Shown: positions 8,732-17,804, numbered from the stretch's first letter. The stretch: 64,000 nt of DNA from an uncultured Microbacterium sp. (GCF_900078385.1 NZ_FLQR01000008.1:1-64000); one strand, 5' to 3'. Numbers and translations: made by a program. Notes: generated by a model from the letters alone, not told the origin.

Positions 8732-10968
8732 TGAAGTTCACCGACGGATTCTGGCAGCTGCGACCAGGCGTCACGGCGCTGTACGCGCACGAGGCCTTCG
8801 ACATCGAGGCGACGGATGCGACACCCGACGGCCCGGGGCTGCGCGTCACCGCCCCCACCGCCGCCATCACCGGGCGCGGGGCGACCCTCAATCGGCCGGT
8901 GCTGACGGTGACGCTGTCCGCGCCGCGGGAGGGGGTCATCCGGGTGCGGATCGCCCACCACGAAGGCGGCATCTGGCACGGCGGCTTCGAGACACCCGGC
9001 ATCGAGGCGGGCGACGTCGGCGTCGCGCAGGTCGACGCGGCCGGGGGGACGCTCCGCGCGGGCGCCCTCACCGCGCGCGTCTCGGCCGGCGCGCCGTGGT
9101 CGCTCGCGTTCGAGGTCGACGGCCGACGCGTGACCGGCAGCGGTCACAAGTCCGCCGCCTACCTCCGGCTGAGCGCCGATGCCTCGGTCGACCGCGGCAT
9201 CGTCGGCAACGCCCGGGCCGAGACCGGCCTGCCCGACGAGCGCGTGTTCGTGCACGAACAGCTCGACCTCGGCGTCGGGGAGACGATCTACGGTCTGGGT
9301 GAGCGCTTCGGGCCCCTCGTGAAGAACGGGCAGTCGGTGGACATCTGGAACGCCGACGGCGGCACCTCCAGCGAGCAGGCCTACAAGAACGTGCCGTTCT
9401 ACCTGTCATCGGCCGGATACGGCCTCCTCGTCAACGACCCCGGACACGTCTCGTTCGAGATCGGCTCCGAGGCCGTCGAGCGCGTGCAGTTCGCGGTGCC
9501 GGGCGAAGTCCTCGAGTACTTCGTCGTGGCCGGCCCCACCCCCGCCGACGTGCTGTCGCGCTACACGGCCCTGACCGGGCGCCCGCCCGTGGTGCCGGCG
9601 TGGTCGTACGGTCCCTGGCTGTCCACGTCGTTCACGACCGACTACGACGAGGCGACGGTCACCTCCTTCATCGAGGGCATGGCCGAGCGCGACCTGCCGC
9701 TGTCGGTCTTCCACTTCGACTGCTTCTGGATGCGCGAGTTCAACTGGTGCGACTTCGAGTGGGATCCGCGCGTCTTCCCCGACCCGGAGGGGATGCTCGC
9801 CCGCCTCCACGACCGGGGACTGCGGGTGTCCGCCTGGATCAACCCGTACATCGGGCAGCGCTCGCCGCTGTTCGCCGAGGCCGCCGCGGCGGGCTACCTC
9901 GTCCGCCGCCGCGACGGATCGGTGTGGCAGTGGGACCTCTGGCAGGCGGGCATGGGGCTCGTCGACTTCACGAACCCTGATGCCACGGCCTGGTATCAGG
10001 GGCACCTCCGGCGCCTGGTCGCCCAGGGGGTCGACTGCTTCAAGACCGACTTCGGCGAGCGGATCCCGACCGACGTCGTCTGGCATGACGGCGCCGACCC
10101 GGCGCGCATGCACAACCTGTACACGCAGCTCTACAACCGCGCCGTCCACGACGTCCTCGTCGATGAGCGCGGAGCGGGGGAGGCGGTGCTGTTCGCACGC
10201 TCCGCGACGGCTGGCGGACAGACGATGCCGGTGCACTGGGGTGGCGACAACACCTCGACCTTCGTGTCGATGGCGGAGAGCCTGCGCGGCGGGCTGTCGC
10301 TCGCGATGAGCGGCTTCGCGCACTGGAGCCACGACATCGGCGGCTTCGAAGGCACGCCCGATGCCGCGGTGTTCAAGCGCTGGACCGCGTTCGGGCTGCT
10401 GTCGAGCCACAGTCGCTTCCACGGCTCCGACTCCTACCGGGTGCCGTGGGCGTTCGACGAGGAGGCGGTGGAGGTGACCCGCCGCTTCTCGCACCTGAAG
10501 ATGCAGCTCATGCCGTACCTCTACCAACAGGGGCTGGATGCCGCAGAGACGGGCATCCCCCTCATGCGTCCGCTCGCGCTCGAGTTCCCGGCCGACCCCG
10601 CCGCGCGGTATGTCGACGGGCAGTACATGCTCGGCCCCAGCCTGCTTGTGGCGCCCGTGTTCACGGCCGACGGCGACGTGGAGTTCTATCTCCCCGACGG
10701 CGAGTGGACGAGTCTCCTCACCGGGGACGTCGTGACCGGAGGCCGGTGGCGGAGAGAGCGACACGGGTTCGACTCGCTGCCGCTCTACGTGCGCGGCGGG
10801 GCCGTGCTCCCCTGGGGGGCGCGTGCCGACCGGCCGGACTACGACTACCTCGACGGCCTCCGGCTGCGCGTGTTCGCCGGGGGCGAGGGCGAGGCGACCG
10901 TCGTCGTGACGACACCTGAGGGTCGCCGGGAGGAGTTCACCGTGGACCGGTCCGAGGTCACGGGCTGA
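8731..10968 (+). CDS. yicI: Alpha-xylosidase, glycoside hydrolase family 31
   Basis: A 745-residue cytoplasmic GH31 enzyme that releases alpha-linked xylose, for example from isoprimeverose. The nucleophile is Asp440 in CFKTDFGERIP and the acid/base is Asp506 in HWGGDNTS. Their 66-residue spacing equals that of E. coli YicI (Asp416 and Asp482), and the N-terminus MKFTDGFWQLRPGV is also YicI-like. It is the last gene of the operon and hydrolyses what the transporter imports. Its 3' end overlaps the convergent transglutaminase gene by 11 bp. Substrate choice within GH31 is inferred from these motifs. Confidence 0.95.
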   Translation: MKFTDGFWQLRPGVTALYAHEAFDIEATDATPDGPGLRVTAPTAAITGRGATLNRPVLTVTLSAPREGVIRVRIAHHEGGIWHGGFETPGIEAGDVGVAQVDAAGGTLRAGALTARVSAGAPWSLAFEVDGRRVTGSGHKSAAYLRLSADASVDRGIVGNARAETGLPDERVFVHEQLDLGVGETIYGLGERFGPLVKNGQSVDIWNADGGTSSEQAYKNVPFYLSSAGYGLLVNDPGHVSFEIGSEAVERVQFAVPGEVLEYFVVAGPTPADVLSRYTALTGRPPVVPAWSYGPWLSTSFTTDYDEATVTSFIEGMAERDLPLSVFHFDCFWMREFNWCDFEWDPRVFPDPEGMLARLHDRGLRVSAWINPYIGQRSPLFAEAAAAGYLVRRRDGSVWQWDLWQAGMGLVDFTNPDATAWYQGHLRRLVAQGVDCFKTDFGERIPTDVVWHDGADPARMHNLYTQLYNRAVHDVLVDERGAGEAVLFARSATAGGQTMPVHWGGDNTSTFVSMAESLRGGLSLAMSGFAHWSHDIGGFEGTPDAAVFKRWTAFGLLSSHSRFHGSDSYRVPWAFDEEAVEVTRRFSHLKMQLMPYLYQQGLDAAETGIPLMRPLALEFPADPAARYVDGQYMLGPSLLVAPVFTADGDVEFYLPDGEWTSLLTGDVVTGGRWRRERHGFDSLPLYVRGGAVLPWGARADRPDYDYLDGLRLRVFAGGEGEATVVVTTPEGRREEFTVDRSEVTG

Positions 10969-11842
10969 CGGGCGCGACGTCCACCGAGACGCGGAGGGTC
11001 GACTTCTTCGCCTTCGTGAAGATGATGCCCTTCACCGGGGAGACGTCGCCGTAGTCGCGGCCCCACGCGACCGTGACGTAGCGGTCGTTCGCCCACTGGT
11101 TGTTGGTCGGGTCGATGGCGAGCCACTCGTCGGTGCCCGGCAGCCAGACCGCGACCCACGCGTGCGAGGCATCCGCGCCGAAGACGCGCTGCTTTCCCGG
11201 CGGCGGCTGCGTCGCGAGGTACCCGGACACGTAGCGCGCGGCGATGCCGTGCCCGCGCAGGCAGGCGAGCGCGACGTGCGCGAAGTCCTGGCACACCCCG
11301 GCGCGCTTGCGGAAGGCGTCCGCGACGGTGCTCGTCACGGTCGTGGCGGTCTTGTCGTAGTCGAAGTCGCGGAAGATCCGCTGCATGAGGTCGGTCGCCG
11401 CCTCGCCGATGGGTCGCCCCGGGGTGAGCGACTCCGCCGCGTACGCGGTCGCCTCCGCCGTGTGCGCCACCCGCGCCGACTCGAGCGCGTACTCGGTGGC
11501 CGCCCACGCGCCGGGGAGGTCGGGTCGGAAGAGCGGACGCGCCTCCTCCCAGGGCCGGCCGAGGGCTTCCGGGTCGTAGACCGGCTCGTGCACCGTGACA
11601 TCGCTCGTCGACTCGATCGTGAGCTGCGCGTGCGGGTCGGTCAGGTGGAAGTAGGTCGCGGAGTTGCCGAAGTAGTCGACGTCGGGCTCGTAGTCGCCGG
11701 GCACCGGGTCGACGGTGATGGATGCGGTCGCCACCTCCTGCCACGGCAGCGCGCGGGGGAGAAGGTGGAAGAGGCCCACGCTGTCCTGGACGGGTTTGCT
11801 GTACGTGTAGGCGGTGCGATGCCAGACGCGATACTGCTTCAC
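10958..11842 (-). CDS. Transglutaminase-like cysteine peptidase family protein
   Basis: A 294-residue protein with an N-terminal beta-rich domain (MKQYRVWHRTAYTYSKPV) and a transglutaminase-like core. Catalytic residues are visible: Cys in RAGVCQDFAH, His in DASHAWVAVW and Asp in LAIDPTNN. It is predicted to be cytoplasmic, with no signal peptide. Its GTG start overlaps the stop of the ATP-grasp/alpha-E gene by 4 bp (GTGA). This pairing is the conserved gene neighbourhood predicted in the literature to make and cleave amide-linked peptides, possibly as a modification or tag. The substrate is unknown. Confidence 0.92.
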   Translation of the reverse strand: MKQYRVWHRTAYTYSKPVQDSVGLFHLLPRALPWQEVATASITVDPVPGDYEPDVDYFGNSATYFHLTDPHAQLTIESTSDVTVHEPVYDPEALGRPWEEARPLFRPDLPGAWAATEYALESARVAHTAEATAYAAESLTPGRPIGEAATDLMQRIFRDFDYDKTATTVTSTVADAFRKRAGVCQDFAHVALACLRGHGIAARYVSGYLATQPPPGKQRVFGADASHAWVAVWLPGTDEWLAIDPTNNQWANDRYVTVAWGRDYGDVSPVKGIIFTKAKKSTLRVSVDVAPVSP

Positions 11843-14352
11843 GGACGCGCCTCCGTCAGCTCGATGAGGGAGAGCTCGGAGAGCGAGACGGCCGGCGGGC
11901 CCATCTCGAAGTGCAGGTGCGCGATCGCCTCGGCGAGCTGCTCGAGCTGGGCCTGCACGCCCGCCAGGAAGTCGGCGAGGGCCGGCCGGCGGCCGCCGCC
12001 GGTCGCGGCGAGTGCCGCAGCCTCGACGGCGAGGAGCTCCGTCTCGAGGTGGTCGAGCAGACGCTCGGCCCGCGTCGAGCCGGTGGATGCCGGCATGGCC
12101 GCGAGGTGCGAGCGGAGCCCGGCGAGCGCGAACGACAGCGAGCGCGGGTTGTCGCGGTCGAGCAGCAGGAGGTCGAGGGCGTCCGCGGCGCGCAGCGAGC
12201 CGCGGTACCGACGGCGGTAGGTCACGATGCTCTCAGCGGTCGTCAGGAGGTTCTCCAGCGCTGCGCGCTCGACGCGCGGGGTCCGCACGTCGGTGAGTCC
12301 GGCGCTCAGCAGGTGGCAGAGCTGCAGTCCGCGCTCCAGGGCGCGGCCTGCTTCGATCATGTGCCAGCCCGTGTCGCGGATCATGTTCGCGGTGACCCCG
12401 TACAGCACGAGGATGGCGGCGAGCATGCGACCGGCGGATTCCGACGTGCGGTGCGGGTGCGCCGAGCTGCGCAGTGCGCGCGTCGCGCGGTCGACGTTCG
12501 CGAAGACCCGCCACGTGTCACCGGACAGCTGATCGCGGACGCCTTCCAGCGCATCGCGGAGCCTGGCCACGGAGTGGGCGACCGAGCCGGGACGCCCGGC
12601 GTCGAGCAGGAGGGAGCGGAACTCGGCCTCCGGGTCGAGGAACCGCGCGCCGGCGAGGCGGTGCAGGGCCCCGAGGAGCACCTGCGCGGCGCCGTCGACG
12701 ACGGCGGCGTGGGCGCCGGGCTGATCCAGCTCCGCCTGTGTCGCAAGCAGGAGTCGCAGCAGGTCCTCCGTGCGCTCGGCGTACCGTCCGGTCCAGAACA
12801 TGTCCTCCAGCGCGCGGGGCGCGAGAGCCGGGATCGAGCGGGCGGAGGGCAGCGGCAGGATCTCGGTGAGCCCCTGGTCGGGGTCGGTGTCCGAGCTCTT
12901 GAGGACCCACACGTCCTTCGTGATCGGGGCGGAGTCGATCGTCTCGCGGAAGGCCGCGAGGCCGCCGACGAGCGGCCGGTAGGCGGAGCCGTACCGCAGC
13001 GTGAACGCGCGGAGCGTGAGCGGCATCGCCGCCGCGCGACCCGATCCGCCCCACACCGGTGCCTGCGAGAGCGGGAGGAGGTCCTGTCCCACGAAGCGGT
13101 GCGGTGTCGCCTCGATCCGCGCGGCCAGCTCGGCGGGGTCCAGGCCGGCCGTCGCCTTGCGCGGCTCGTCGATGGGGCGGACGATCAGCGCCGGGTCCTT
13201 CGCGGCCACGCGCCGGAGCACGGCCGCGCGGGCATCCGGGTCGCCGCACCACCAGGTCGGCGTCGAGGGGAGACGCAGCTGCTCGCCGAGCAGGTGCTCG
13301 CACGCGGCCGGCAGGAACGGCATGAGTCCCGGGTTCTCCAGGACGCCGGCGCCGAGGCCGTTGACGAGGCGCACCCGCCCGCGGCGCACCGCCTCGGAGA
13401 GCCCCGCCACGCCGAGGCGGGAGTCGGCGCGCATCTCGAGCGGGTCGCACCACTCGGCATCCACCCGACGGATGATGACGTCGATGCGCTCGGTCGGCCT
13501 CGTCGACGGCCAGCGGGCCGGCTTCATCCACACCCAGCCGTCACGGACGACGAGGTCGGACCCCTGCACGAGCGGGAAGCCCAAGGCGCTCGCGAGGAAG
13601 GCCTGGTCGAACGCCGTCTCGGACAGGGTGCCCGGCGACATGATGACGATGCGGGGATCTTCGATGTCCTGCGGGACCGCCGACAGCAGCGCCGCGCGCA
13701 GCGCCGAGAAGTACGGGTCCATCCGGTGCAGGCTGCTCTCCTGGTACAGGTCGGGGAGCACCTGCGAGATGACGCGCCGGTTCTCCGCCGCGAAGCCGAG
13801 TCCCGACGGCGCCTGCACCCGGTCGGCCAGGACGTGCCACTCGCCGTCGCCGTTGCGGCCGAGATCGGCGGCGGACAGCAGCAGCGGGCTCGTGTCGAAC
13901 GCGCTCGCCCGCGCCATCGGCCGGGCGAACCCGGAGTGGCCGACGACCACGGCGGCGGGCACGATCCCGGATCGCAGCAGCGTCTGCGGGCCGTAGAGGT
14001 CCAGCAGCATGGCGTTGAGCAGCTCCGCGCGCTGCGCCAGACCCACGTCCAGGCGCGCCCAGCCGGGAGCATCGATGACGAGCGGCATGGGGTCGAGCTG
14101 CCACGGCTGGGAGCCCGAGTCGCGTCGTGTGTACGAGACGCCGTCGTCGGCGAGGAAGCGGGTGATCTCGCCGTCCACGCGGTGCATCTCGTCCGGCGTG
14201 ACCGCGAGGGCGAGCGCTGCCAGCGTCTTCCACGCCGGCCGGAGGGTGCCGTCGGCTTCCACGACCTCGTCGTAGCGGACCGGCCCGCCGGGCGCGTCGA
14301 ACGGCAGCGTCGGCTGCGACACCGCTGTCGAGTAATCGCGCAGCACGCTCAC
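11839..14352 (-). CDS. Circularly permuted ATP-grasp protein fused to an alpha-E (DUF403) domain
   Basis: An 837-residue two-part protein. The first ~480 residues form a circularly permuted ATP-grasp ligase (MLLDLYGPQTLLRSGIVP, then VIMSPGTLSETAFDQAFLA). The last ~310 residues form an all-helical alpha-E/DUF403 domain (LEDMFWTGRYAERTEDLLRL). In many bacteria these are separate adjacent genes. The GTG start has GAGGAG nine bases upstream. It is predicted to form an amide bond using ATP, working with the overlapping transglutaminase-like peptidase. The product is not known. The domain calls are firm; the pathway is inferred from published comparative genomics. Confidence 0.92.
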   Translation of the reverse strand: MSVLRDYSTAVSQPTLPFDAPGGPVRYDEVVEADGTLRPAWKTLAALALAVTPDEMHRVDGEITRFLADDGVSYTRRDSGSQPWQLDPMPLVIDAPGWARLDVGLAQRAELLNAMLLDLYGPQTLLRSGIVPAAVVVGHSGFARPMARASAFDTSPLLLSAADLGRNGDGEWHVLADRVQAPSGLGFAAENRRVISQVLPDLYQESSLHRMDPYFSALRAALLSAVPQDIEDPRIVIMSPGTLSETAFDQAFLASALGFPLVQGSDLVVRDGWVWMKPARWPSTRPTERIDVIIRRVDAEWCDPLEMRADSRLGVAGLSEAVRRGRVRLVNGLGAGVLENPGLMPFLPAACEHLLGEQLRLPSTPTWWCGDPDARAAVLRRVAAKDPALIVRPIDEPRKATAGLDPAELAARIEATPHRFVGQDLLPLSQAPVWGGSGRAAAMPLTLRAFTLRYGSAYRPLVGGLAAFRETIDSAPITKDVWVLKSSDTDPDQGLTEILPLPSARSIPALAPRALEDMFWTGRYAERTEDLLRLLLATQAELDQPGAHAAVVDGAAQVLLGALHRLAGARFLDPEAEFRSLLLDAGRPGSVAHSVARLRDALEGVRDQLSGDTWRVFANVDRATRALRSSAHPHRTSESAGRMLAAILVLYGVTANMIRDTGWHMIEAGRALERGLQLCHLLSAGLTDVRTPRVERAALENLLTTAESIVTYRRRYRGSLRAADALDLLLLDRDNPRSLSFALAGLRSHLAAMPASTGSTRAERLLDHLETELLAVEAAALAATGGGRRPALADFLAGVQAQLEQLAEAIAHLHFEMGPPAVSLSELSLIELTEARP

Positions 14353-14491
14353 GCGGGGGAACTCCTCGACGTCGCAGGATGCCGCTGCCCGGCGGGGCGC
14401 GGGCGAACGACGCGGAATGGCATGACCCCAGCTTGGCGGATCCCTGTTGCACGCGGGTTACGGCGCACCGGTTCCGCCGCACCGCCGGGCA

Positions 14492-14497
14492 TAAAGT
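14492..14497 (+). promoter_or_regulatory. -10 element of argA, leaderless configuration
   Basis: TAAAGT lies six bases before the GTG start of argA, so transcription would begin at the start codon. No Shine-Dalgarno sequence is seen. Confidence 0.5.
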
Positions 14498-14503
14498 GGT
14501 GCG

Positions 14504-15004
14504 GTGACCTCGTTCGTCGTCCGACCCGCCCGCACCGGGGATGTCCGCGGCATCCTCGAGATCCTCGATCCCTGGGTGCAGCGCCGCATCCTCCTCGGCA
14601 AGGAGCCGGTCACGCTCTTCGAATCGGTGCAGGAGTTCGTCGTCGCGGAGGCCGACGGGAAGCTGATCGGATGCGGTGCCCTCCATGTGATGTGGGAGGA
14701 CCTCGGCGAGATCCGCACCCTCATCGTCATCGAGGACTGGCTCCAGCACGGGGTCGGGGGCGCCATCGTCGCGCGCCTCGAGGAGAACGCGCGGGCGCTG
14801 GGGCTCTCGCGCCTGTTCTGCCTCACGTTCGAGGTGGAGTTCTTCACGCGCCGCGGGTTCGCGCAGATCGGGGAGCAGGTCGTGGAGTCCGACGTCTACT
14901 CGCAGATGCTGCGCAGCCCCGACGAGGGTGTCGCCGAATTCCTCGACCTCGCCCACGTCAAGCCCAACACCCTCGGCAACACGCGGATGCTCAAGCAGCT
15001 CTAG
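14504..15004 (+). CDS. argA: Amino-acid N-acetyltransferase (ArgA type, GNAT)
   Basis: A 166-residue GNAT-fold enzyme that transfers acetyl from acetyl-CoA to glutamate, the first step of arginine synthesis. It resembles the short actinobacterial NAGS (Rv2747 type) rather than the two-domain E. coli ArgA. Visible features are VRPARTGDVRGILEILDPWV, the acetyl-CoA-binding HGVGGAIVARLEENA and FEVEFFTRRGF near residue 120. The GTG start is the position predicted for a leaderless transcript. It is divergent from the ATP-grasp gene. Family membership is strong; glutamate as substrate is known from mycobacteria and inferred here. Confidence 0.9.
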   Translation: MTSFVVRPARTGDVRGILEILDPWVQRRILLGKEPVTLFESVQEFVVAEADGKLIGCGALHVMWEDLGEIRTLIVIEDWLQHGVGGAIVARLEENARALGLSRLFCLTFEVEFFTRRGFAQIGEQVVESDVYSQMLRSPDEGVAEFLDLAHVKPNTLGNTRMLKQL

Positions 15005-15038
15005 GCGTGCCGCCGCGGGCCGCAGCGGCGCCGCGGCT

Positions 15039-15044
15039 TAGCCT
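15039..15044 (+). promoter_or_regulatory. -10 element of the 15051 gene, leaderless configuration
   Basis: TAGCCT is followed by six bases and the GTG start at 15051, the same spacing as at argA. Confidence 0.48.
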
Positions 15045-15050
15045 GAAGAG

Positions 15051-15713
15051 GTGACCTCCTCTGCGCGTCGACGACCGAGCCCCGCGGTCTACCGCCGCCG
15101 GCGTCTCGCCGTGCTGCTGGCCGTCTTCGCCGTCGCCGCGCTCGTGGCCGTCGTGATCTGGCAGCCGTGGCGGAGCGGCGCGGGGGATGCGGCCCGACCG
15201 GCGGTCTCGACGTCGCCGTCCGCGACGCCGACCACGTCCGCGACGCCGACGACGTCCGCGCCGACGCCACCTGCTCCCACTCCGAGCGCGAGCGAGAGTG
15301 CGGCGACGATCGCGCCGTGCACGACGAGCGACATCTCCGTGCTCGCGGTGACGGACAAAGACTCCTACGGCGGCGATGAGCTGCCGAAGCTGTCGATCAC
15401 GATCTCCAATGAGGGCGACGAGCCATGCCTCATGAACGTGGGCACCACGACGCAGAAGTTCGAGATCACGAGCGGCAGCGACGTGTGGTGGCGGTCGACG
15501 GACTGCCAGACCGAGTCCAGCGATCAGGTCGTGCAGATCGCGGCCGGCCAGACGGTCTCCAGCGCGACCCCGTTGGAATGGAGCCGCACCCGTTCATCCG
15601 TCGACACGTGCGACAAGAAGGATCGGCCCCGGGCGCTCCCCGGGTCGTATCACCTGTCCGTCTCGATCGGCGGCATCGAAGCCGCCGACACCCGATACTT
15701 TCAGCTTCGCTGA
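15051..15713 (+). CDS. Membrane-anchored exported protein with a Thr/Ser/Pro linker
   Basis: A 220-residue hypothetical protein. A basic N-terminus and one transmembrane or signal-anchor helix (LAVLLAVFAVAALVAVVIW) are followed by a low-complexity Ser/Thr/Pro/Ala linker (about residues 50-86) and an external domain of about 130 residues. That domain has four cysteines, which may form two disulfides (PCTTSD, EPCLMN, TDCQTE, DTCDKK). The linker is encoded by a tandem DNA repeat of a cgtccgcgacgccgac unit near 15206-15275, so its length may vary between strains. The outer domain is beta-rich and resembles DUF4232-like modules only in general layout. Function unknown. Confidence 0.82.
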   Translation: MTSSARRRPSPAVYRRRRLAVLLAVFAVAALVAVVIWQPWRSGAGDAARPAVSTSPSATPTTSATPTTSAPTPPAPTPSASESAATIAPCTTSDISVLAVTDKDSYGGDELPKLSITISNEGDEPCLMNVGTTTQKFEITSGSDVWWRSTDCQTESSDQVVQIAAGQTVSSATPLEWSRTRSSVDTCDKKDRPRALPGSYHLSVSIGGIEAADTRYFQLR

Positions 15714-15952
15714 TGCTTTGGTGGGCATAAGTCGCCCCGATCGGGGGTTTGAGCAGGCATCTGGCGCCTTTTCAGCCCGTTTCCAGACCTTCCTGAGAAC
15801 ATTCTCATGAATTGTCCTCCGAATGGGGGACGCATGTTTCCGTCAGGTTGCGTACCCTGTAATCAGCTCCCGCGGCGACCCCCGTTGTCCCCAGCATCGG
15901 TCGTCGGGCCAACCCCAGAGGTTCGACTCGGATCCCCCGCCCGGTGAGCAAT

Positions 15953-16000
15953 GGGCCCTCTCGATTCCCCCAGTCCCCAATGGGGGGACCGAGAGGGCCC
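15953..16000 (+). terminator. Long stem-loop directly upstream of the SseB-domain gene
   Basis: GGGCCCTCTCG (15953-15963) pairs perfectly with CGAGAGGGCCC (15990-16000), and an inner TCCCCC/GGGGGA stem (15966-15971, 15983-15988) extends it. It is followed by CTCACTTTCT. It lies 25 bp before the next start codon and just upstream of the probable -10, so it may insulate the gene from upstream transcription. Confidence 0.6.
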
Positions 16001-16011
16001 CTCACTTTCTC

Positions 16012-16017
16012 TAGGCT
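16012..16017 (+). promoter_or_regulatory. -10 element of the SseB-domain gene, leaderless configuration
   Basis: TAGGCT is followed by seven bases and ATG at 16025. No ribosome-binding site is present. Confidence 0.5.
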
Positions 16018-16024
16018 TGTCGTC

Positions 16025-16429
16025 ATGGCTGGGAAGAAGCGCTCCGCGAAGGAACCCCTGGAGTTCCGCAACACGCAGCTGGCCGACGCCCTGCAGACGC
16101 AGGACTTCGCCGCCCTGGCGTTCGCGCTCCGGCATGGTCCGACGGTCGTTCCCCTCCTCCGCCCGGGGCAGCGTGAAGACCCGCTCGACGGCGGCGACGT
16201 GTGGACGTACCGCGACCCGCGAACGGGAGACGTCGCGCTCCTGCTGTTCAGTGACGCGACGCACAAGCCCGCCACGCTCCCGCCCGCCGTGGCACTGCAG
16301 TCGCCGGGCTGGCTGCGTGCATTCCTCAGCACGCATAAGTCGGAGATCACGACGGTGTTCTTCGACATCGCGGGACCGCATCCGCTGCAGGCATCGCCCG
16401 CGGATCTGCTCGCCGCGCTCGAGGCGTAG
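16025..16429 (+). CDS. SseB-domain protein
   Basis: A 134-residue soluble protein with a basic N-terminus (MAGKKRSAKE) and a single SseB N-terminal-type domain: VVPLLRPGQREDPLDGGDVW, then ALLLFSDATHKP and VFFDIAGPHPLQASPADLL. Small SseB-domain proteins are common in actinobacteria and lack an assigned function. ATG at 16025 is chosen because homology begins just after it and a -10 box sits seven bases before it. Extending upstream would translate through the hairpin. It is convergent with radA; the two stops are four bases apart. Confidence 0.82.
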   Translation: MAGKKRSAKEPLEFRNTQLADALQTQDFAALAFALRHGPTVVPLLRPGQREDPLDGGDVWTYRDPRTGDVALLLFSDATHKPATLPPAVALQSPGWLRAFLSTHKSEITTVFFDIAGPHPLQASPADLLAALEA

Positions 16430-16433
16430 CGAC

Positions 16434-17792
16434 TCAGAACCCGGGCGCATCCCCCGGGTCGGGGGTGTGCAGACGCGCGAGATCGCCCAGCGCGCGGCGT
16501 AGGTCCTTCGAGGCGGTGTCCAGCACGGACCGGTACCCGAGACGCGCCGCCTCGCCGCGGCGCTGGTCGTGCTGGGTGACGGCGCGGATCTCGCCGGACA
16601 GGCTGAGCTCGCCGATCGCGGCGAGCTTCGGCGGGTTGTGCCGTCCGGTCACGGCGCTCGCGACGGCCAAGGCGATCGCGAGGTCGGCGGCCGGTTCGGT
16701 CAGCCGCACACCGCCGACCGTCGAGACGTAGACATCCTGATCGGATACACGGATGCCGGCGCGCTTCTCCAGCACGGCGAGGATCATCGCGACCCGGGCA
16801 CTGTCGACACCGCTGACGATGCGGCGGGGGTTCGGCCCGGTCGCGGTCAGCGTCAGCGCCTGCACTTCGACCGGGAGGGCACGGCGCCCCTCCAGGGCGA
16901 TCGTGATGCAGGTGCCCGGCTCGCGGGAGCCGTGCCCGAGGAAGAGCGCGCTCGGGTCGCTGACCCCTTCGATGCCGGCACCGGTCATGTCGAAGCAGCC
17001 CACCTCGTCGGTGGCCCCGAACCGGTTCTTGAGCGCTCGGACGAACCGCAGCGAGGTCTGCCGGTCGCCCTCGAAGTGGCACACGACGTCGACGAGATGC
17101 TCGAGGATGCGCGGCCCCGCGATCGACCCGTCCTTCGTGACGTGCCCGACGATGATGACGGGGAGGTCGCGTTCCTTCGCGATGCGGATGAGGGTGGATG
17201 CCACCTCCCGCACCTGGCTGGGATGGCCGGCCACGCCGTCGCTCAGCGAGGACGAGACGGTCTGCACCGAATCGACGATGAGCAGTTCGGGGCGCGTTTC
17301 GTCGATGTGGCCGAGGATCGTGGCGAGATCGGTCTCGCTCGCGAGGTACAGCTCGTCGTGCAGGGCGCCGGTGCGCTCGGCGCGCAGCCGCACCTGCCCG
17401 AGCGACTCCTCCGCGCTGGCGTACAGGACGCGGCGACCGGCCCGCGCGCTCTGCGCGGCGACTTCGAGCAGCAGGGTCGACTTTCCGACCCCCGGCTCGC
17501 CGGACAGCAGGATGGCGGCGCCCGGGACGATCCCGCCGCCGAGGACGCGATCGAACTCGCCGACCCCGCTCGTCCGCCGCGGCGTCTCGCTCGTGTCGAT
17601 CTGCGTGATGGGACGGGCCGAGCGTGTCGGCGCGAGAGCCGACACGGTGTGCACGATGCCCGTCGCGGTGGCCGCCTCGACCACGGTTCCCCACTGCTGG
17701 CACTCGCCGCAGCGACCGACCCACTTGGCGGCGGTCCAGCCGCACTCGGTGCAGCGGAAGGCGGTCGTCGCCACGGGTCGTCGGGTTGCCAT
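16434..17792 (-). CDS. radA: DNA repair protein RadA
   Basis: A 452-residue RecA-like ATPase that promotes branch migration of recombination intermediates. Features in order: N-terminal C4 zinc finger (FRCTECGWTAAKWVGRCGEC, residues 13-32), Walker A GEPGVGKST near residue 100, the RadA-specific KNRFG motif near 255, and a C-terminal Lon-protease-like domain (YVSTVGGVRLTEPAADLAIA). Length is typical. The ATG at 17792 is preceded six bases upstream by TACGCT on the minus strand, suggesting a leaderless mRNA. Confidence 0.98.
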   Translation of the reverse strand: MATRRPVATTAFRCTECGWTAAKWVGRCGECQQWGTVVEAATATGIVHTVSALAPTRSARPITQIDTSETPRRTSGVGEFDRVLGGGIVPGAAILLSGEPGVGKSTLLLEVAAQSARAGRRVLYASAEESLGQVRLRAERTGALHDELYLASETDLATILGHIDETRPELLIVDSVQTVSSSLSDGVAGHPSQVREVASTLIRIAKERDLPVIIVGHVTKDGSIAGPRILEHLVDVVCHFEGDRQTSLRFVRALKNRFGATDEVGCFDMTGAGIEGVSDPSALFLGHGSREPGTCITIALEGRRALPVEVQALTLTATGPNPRRIVSGVDSARVAMILAVLEKRAGIRVSDQDVYVSTVGGVRLTEPAADLAIALAVASAVTGRHNPPKLAAIGELSLSGEIRAVTQHDQRRGEAARLGYRSVLDTASKDLRRALGDLARLHTPDPGDAPGF

Positions 17793-17798
17793 GCGATC

Positions 17799-17804
17799 AG
17801 CGTA
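17799..17804 (-). promoter_or_regulatory. -10 element of radA, leaderless configuration
   Basis: Minus-strand TACGCT is separated from the radA ATG by six bases (GATCGC). Confidence 0.5.

Larger units (their letters stand above)
15714..16024. other. Intergenic region with two hairpins before the SseB-domain gene
   Basis: No gene is seen. A 12-bp palindrome CCCCGATCGGGG at 15735-15746 may end the upstream transcript. A longer hairpin at 15953-16000 and a -10 box at 16012 sit directly before the next gene. Confidence 0.6.

Noticed and set aside
11722..15054. A 1110-codon plus-strand open frame opposite the ATP-grasp gene and across argA
   Set aside because: It conflicts with argA and with the ATP-grasp/transglutaminase pair, all with clear families. 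The translation is Arg/Gln/His-rich filler.
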